Part shown: one piece after another, positions 15,723-18,766 of the stretch | How the letters are laid out: each line of letters opens with the position of its first letter | How positions within the stretch are numbered: the stretch's first letter is position 1 | Source of the DNA: an uncultured Oscillospiraceae bacterium | Lineage (GTDB): Bacteria; Bacillota; Clostridia; Oscillospirales; Ruminococcaceae | Direction: 5' to 3' | Assembly (NCBI GenBank): GCA_934408835.1 | Contig: CAKRVU010000005.1 | Span: forward strand, 1-18,766 | Length of the DNA: 18,766 nucleotides | Notes under the pieces: model-generated | What the model was told of the DNA's origin: nothing | The model's input: only the letters and a program-made list of their open reading frames with translations | Database searches by the model: none | Position numbers and translations under genes: made by a program

Positions 15723-16892
15723 CTACAATTTTTGCGTCATTGCATGGCGCGACACATTCAGCACCACTCCCATTTCAGCCAGCTGCATCACCAGCGCGGT
15801 TCCGCCATAGCTGAAAAAGGGCAAACTGATTCCCGTGTTCGGCACCGTGTTGGTGACAACCGCAATGTTTAATAATGCCTGAATGCCGATCTGAGCCACA
15901 ATCCCAACGCACAAGAGCGCGCCGAATTTATCGGGAGATTTCGAGGCAATTTCAAACCCTTTATAACACAACAAGACAAATAATAAGATGACCGCGATAG
16001 CGCCGACGACTCCCAGCTCCTCGCAAACAATTGCAAAAATAAAGTCGTTTTGCACCTCCGGCAAGTACATAAACTTCTGTTTGGACTGTCCCAATCCAAG
16101 CCCAAAAAAGCCACCTGAACCAATTGCCAAAAGGCTCTGATCCGTTTGCATCGTTTTATCCAGCGTATCGCTGAACGGATGCAGCCAGTAAAAGGCGCGA
16201 CCGCTCATATAATTCCCTTTAAAAAGAAGGATATAAAGAAGGGCGGCTCCTGCCAAAATCCCCAGCATAACAAACCACTTTGGGCGAGTGCCCCCTACAA
16301 ACATCATCACGGCGGCAATCGAGCACATCAAAATAATGCCTGAAAGGTGCGGCTCCAAGTACATCAAAAAAACCACCGGTGCCAAAAGCAAAACAAAGGG
16401 AACTACACCGTAACGAAATGTTTTCATTTTAGAATAATTTGCCGCAATCATCGACCCAAAGATTGTGATAAGGGCAAATTTCATCAATTCAGAAGGCTGA
16501 AACTGTCCAAATGGTCCCAAGTTAATCCAACGCCGAATCCCGTTTGCGTCCCCAGGCATAAACAACACAATAACAAGTAGTATAAAAGAGAAAAAATATA
16601 AAAAAATGGAGAATTTCCGAAATATATGGTAATCCACGCGGGAGGCGACCAGCATAACGGCAATGCCAATGACAGCATAAAACGCCTGTTTACTAATGTA
16701 ATAAAAGCTGTTTCCTTCGTAATAATAAGCCCGGGCGAAACTGGCAGAAAACAACATAACAAGCCCAAAACACAACAAAGAAAACACCAAAATTAAAAAT
16801 ACAGGATCCATTTTTCCGCATTTTTTCAACACAGAGGAGCGTCGTTTCTTCCTGATCTGTTTTGTCGGCGTAACATCAATGGTCTGTGCCAA
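15723..16892 (-). CDS. ftsW: Septal peptidoglycan polymerase FtsW (SEDS family)
   Basis: A polytopic SEDS glycosyltransferase that polymerises lipid II at the septum together with a class B PBP. It is 389 aa, with a basic cytoplasmic N terminus (about 1-28) and about ten membrane segments. Family motifs include RRWINLGPFGQFQPSEL (120-136). The YLPE...NDFIF segment (276-286) has Asp283 at the conserved position proposed as catalytic in SEDS proteins. The C-terminal GGTALVMQLAEMGVVLNVS is typical. The start is TTG at 16892 with AGGAGG 6-7 nt upstream. It is placed between mraY and murG, which favours FtsW over RodA or SpoVE, although SpoVE-like roles in spore formers cannot be excluded. Confidence 0.92.
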   Translation of the reverse strand: MAQTIDVTPTKQIRKKRRSSVLKKCGKMDPVFLILVFSLLCFGLVMLFSASFARAYYYEGNSFYYISKQAFYAVIGIAVMLVASRVDYHIFRKFSIFLYFFSFILLVIVLFMPGDANGIRRWINLGPFGQFQPSELMKFALITIFGSMIAANYSKMKTFRYGVVPFVLLLAPVVFLMYLEPHLSGIILMCSIAAVMMFVGGTRPKWFVMLGILAGAALLYILLFKGNYMSGRAFYWLHPFSDTLDKTMQTDQSLLAIGSGGFFGLGLGQSKQKFMYLPEVQNDFIFAIVCEELGVVGAIAVILLFVLLCYKGFEIASKSPDKFGALLCVGIVAQIGIQALLNIAVVTNTVPNTGISLPFFSYGGTALVMQLAEMGVVLNVSRHAMTQKL

Positions 16893-16934
16893 AACAATCC
16901 CTCCTGACAGTTACGTTCGTTTGATTCACCTTCA

Positions 16935-17951
16935 TTATAGTATGCCAAAAGCAACACATAAAATTGCAAAAATTCCGAAAACAGCGCCAACGAGGGAAAA
17001 CACTGACACAATTTTCAGCTCACTCCAATTGCACATTTCAAAATGATGGTGGATAGGACTCATCTTAAAAATCCTCTTTCCCGTTGTCTGAAAGCTAATC
17101 ACCTGTAATACGACGGAAAGCGCCTCGCAAACATAAACAATTCCCGCGATAAAAAGAATCAGCGGTTGATTCACTCCAAACGCAAGAGCCACTACGATTC
17201 CGCCTAAGAACAATGAGCCTGTATCCCCCATAAAGACCTTGGCCGGATAAAAATTCCAGACTAAAAATCCCAAACAGCCGCCAGCAAGCGCCGCAGCCAA
17301 AACGCTCATAGAATACGCATAGAGCAAGCTGCTGATTATCATAAACACGATGGCATACACAGAGGTAATGGAAGCGGCGAGTCCATCAATCCCATCTGTC
17401 AAGTTCACAGCATTGACAATAAAATAAATGCCAAGCACAGCAAGCGGGTAATAAATCCATCCGATATCAAACTGACCGATAAACGGAATGGTAAGAATGG
17501 TAGTGAGGCTTCCGCTCAACGAAAGGGTCGCCAAATAGGCAATGGCTACCACCAGCTGAGCTACTGTTTTCTGCGTTGCTGTTAATCCGAGATTGCGTTT
17601 TTTGACAATCTTAATCCAATCATCCATAAAACCAATCAAGCCAAAGCCTATCGCCATAAATATGCCGGCCCACAGGACAATTTGATCTCGTGCCGTTATG
17701 GAAAAAACAGAGGAATTGGATTCCGTATATAATAGAAGATACCCAATCAAGGCGCCCGCTATGATTCCGATCACAAACAAAATTCCGCCCATAGTCGGCG
17801 TGCCGTTTTTTTTGGAATGCCAGGTAGGTCCGATTTCCTTGGTCGTCTGCCCGAATTTCAGCTTATGTAGCAACGGAATAAAAACAATGCCAAGCAGCGA
17901 TGTCACAGCAAAAGCGACCAGTAAGGCAGCAACTCCCGATGTCCAACTCAT
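16935..17951 (-). CDS. mraY: Phospho-N-acetylmuramoyl-pentapeptide transferase MraY
   Basis: An integral membrane enzyme that moves phospho-MurNAc-pentapeptide from UDP to undecaprenyl phosphate, giving lipid I. It is 338 aa with about ten membrane segments. Active-site motifs are intact: TPTMGG (51-56), FMDDWIK with Asp110/Asp111 (108-114), NLTDGIDGLA (183-192), MGDTGSLFLGG (241-251) and the MSPIHHHFE loop (297-305). ATG at 17951 has AAGGAA about 11 nt upstream. murF ends 45 nt before it and ftsW begins 42 nt after. In many Firmicutes murD would come next, but here it does not. Confidence 0.97.
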   Translation of the reverse strand: MSWTSGVAALLVAFAVTSLLGIVFIPLLHKLKFGQTTKEIGPTWHSKKNGTPTMGGILFVIGIIAGALIGYLLLYTESNSSVFSITARDQIVLWAGIFMAIGFGLIGFMDDWIKIVKKRNLGLTATQKTVAQLVVAIAYLATLSLSGSLTTILTIPFIGQFDIGWIYYPLAVLGIYFIVNAVNLTDGIDGLAASITSVYAIVFMIISSLLYAYSMSVLAAALAGGCLGFLVWNFYPAKVFMGDTGSLFLGGIVVALAFGVNQPLILFIAGIVYVCEALSVVLQVISFQTTGKRIFKMSPIHHHFEMCNWSELKIVSVFSLVGAVFGIFAILCVAFGIL

Positions 17952-17996
17952 AATTTTCTGTTCCTTTCCAGATCACAAATTTTTTCTAATCAAGCC

Positions 17997-18766
17997 TTAC
18001 AGCAATTCTCCAAACAATTCTGTCATCACTGATTCTAGCTTCATAGAACGACTTCCTTTTAACAGGATCACATCCCCCGGGCGAATATAATCCCTTAATG
18101 CGCGAACAAGCGATTCTTTATCGGTAAAATGGTACCGATTGGAAATTCCGGCAGCGCCATCATACAGCGCCTTGGAAAGCGCACCATAACAAAACAGCGC
18201 GTCAATTCGATTCATTCCGGCATACAACCCGATTTTTCTGTGTTCGTCCTGCGCAATTTTCCCCAATTCCAGCATATCAGCCAACACGGCAATCCGCCTT
18301 CCAACTGTATCAAGTTCGCATAAAACAGATATAGCAGCCTTCATCGAATCGGGACTCGCGTTATAACAATCTGCTAAAACGGTGTACTCCCCCGTCTCAA
18401 TCACCTGCTGTCGCATATCGGCCGGACGATAATCACGTAAAGCTCTGGCAATATCCGCCCGTTCCATCTGTTCTAAATATCCGACCGCAAAAGCAAAAAG
18501 CGCATTGATTACATTATGACGCCCAACGGCTGGCAACACTACAGGAGTAGACACGCCGTGGTCGACAACGGTAAAGGAGGTAACTCCGCCCTTGGTTTTG
18601 ATATCCTCAGCCCGAAAATCCGCCTGTTCGTTTTCAATTCCACAAAAAATCAACGGGCGCTCTGAAAGACGAACACAAGACAACAAGTCGTCATCCGCCC
18701 CTAAAATCAACGGTGCGTCCTCCGCCATGCCATCTAAAATCTCCAATTTCGCACGCAGAATGTTTT
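17997..18766 (-). CDS. murF: UDP-MurNAc-tripeptide--D-Ala-D-Ala ligase MurF, C-terminal part
   Basis: Adds D-Ala-D-Ala to the UDP-MurNAc-tripeptide, completing the cytosolic pentapeptide. Only the C-terminal 256 codons are in the window. The frame stays open through the right edge, so the N-terminal domain and the P-loop are not visible. The visible part has AKLEILDGM, GRHNVINALFAFAVG of the central domain, DCYNASPDSMKAAI and the C-terminal LLKGSRSMKLE. This set separates MurF from MurC, D and E. A TTG at 18746 is an internal codon, not the start, because the upstream residues NILRAK continue the family pattern. It is placed directly before mraY, as usual. Confidence 0.94.
   Translation of the reverse strand, partial: NILRAKLEILDGMAEDAPLILGADDDLLSCVRLSERPLIFCGIENEQADFRAEDIKTKGGVTSFTVVDHGVSTPVVLPAVGRHNVINALFAFAVGYLEQMERADIARALRDYRPADMRQQVIETGEYTVLADCYNASPDSMKAAISVLCELDTVGRRIAVLADMLELGKIAQDEHRKIGLYAGMNRIDALFCYGALSKALYDGAAGISNRYHFTDKESLVRALRDYIRPGDVILLKGSRSMKLESVMTELFGELL

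Overview
This window looks like a core chromosomal segment of a Firmicute, most likely a clostridial relative of the Oscillospiraceae/Ruminococcaceae. That placement rests on gene order and protein style and is an inference. The base composition is intermediate, and Shine-Dalgarno (SD) sites are strong and GGAGG-like. GTG and TTG starts are common (nrnA, ylxR, nusA, ftsZ, murA, murG, ftsW). Two conserved housekeeping clusters sit side by side, nearly all on the minus strand, with murC as the only plus-strand gene. I found no phage, insertion sequence, CRISPR or secondary-metabolite cassette.

Region 1 (about 1-8350, read right to left) is the transcription/translation operon rimP-nusA-ylxR-ylxQ-infB-rbfA-nrnA-truB-ribF. 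Most genes overlap or abut, so translational coupling is likely. It starts from a perfect-consensus promoter (TTGACA, 17 bp, TATAAT; 8320-8348). A 12-bp leader hairpin with an interrupted U tract lies between promoter and rimP and looks like an attenuator. Beyond ribF, a separate promoter reads into a tRNA whose 5' half is cut by the left edge of the window.

Region 2 (8350-10250) holds murC, divergent from rimP and convergent with a lone MazF/EndoA-type RNase gene. No antitoxin gene is visible next to mazF.

Region 3 (10246-11155) is a gap of about 0.9 kb with no convincing gene. It contains a long imperfect inverted repeat, a palindrome close upstream of mazF, and the ftsZ terminator.

Region 4 (11156-18766, read right to left) is a division and cell-wall cluster: murF (5' end off the window)-mraY-ftsW-murG-murA-ftsQ-ftsZ. 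Together these genes finish the UDP-MurNAc-pentapeptide, make lipid I and lipid II, polymerise glycan at the septum and build the Z ring. murD is absent from its usual place, and murC has been moved out and inverted. ftsZ has its own extended -10 promoter, separating it from ftsQ.

I did not find a clearly new multi-gene system. The points most worth a second look are the rimP-nusA leader, the antitoxin-less mazF beside the large empty gap, and the rearranged mur/fts order.
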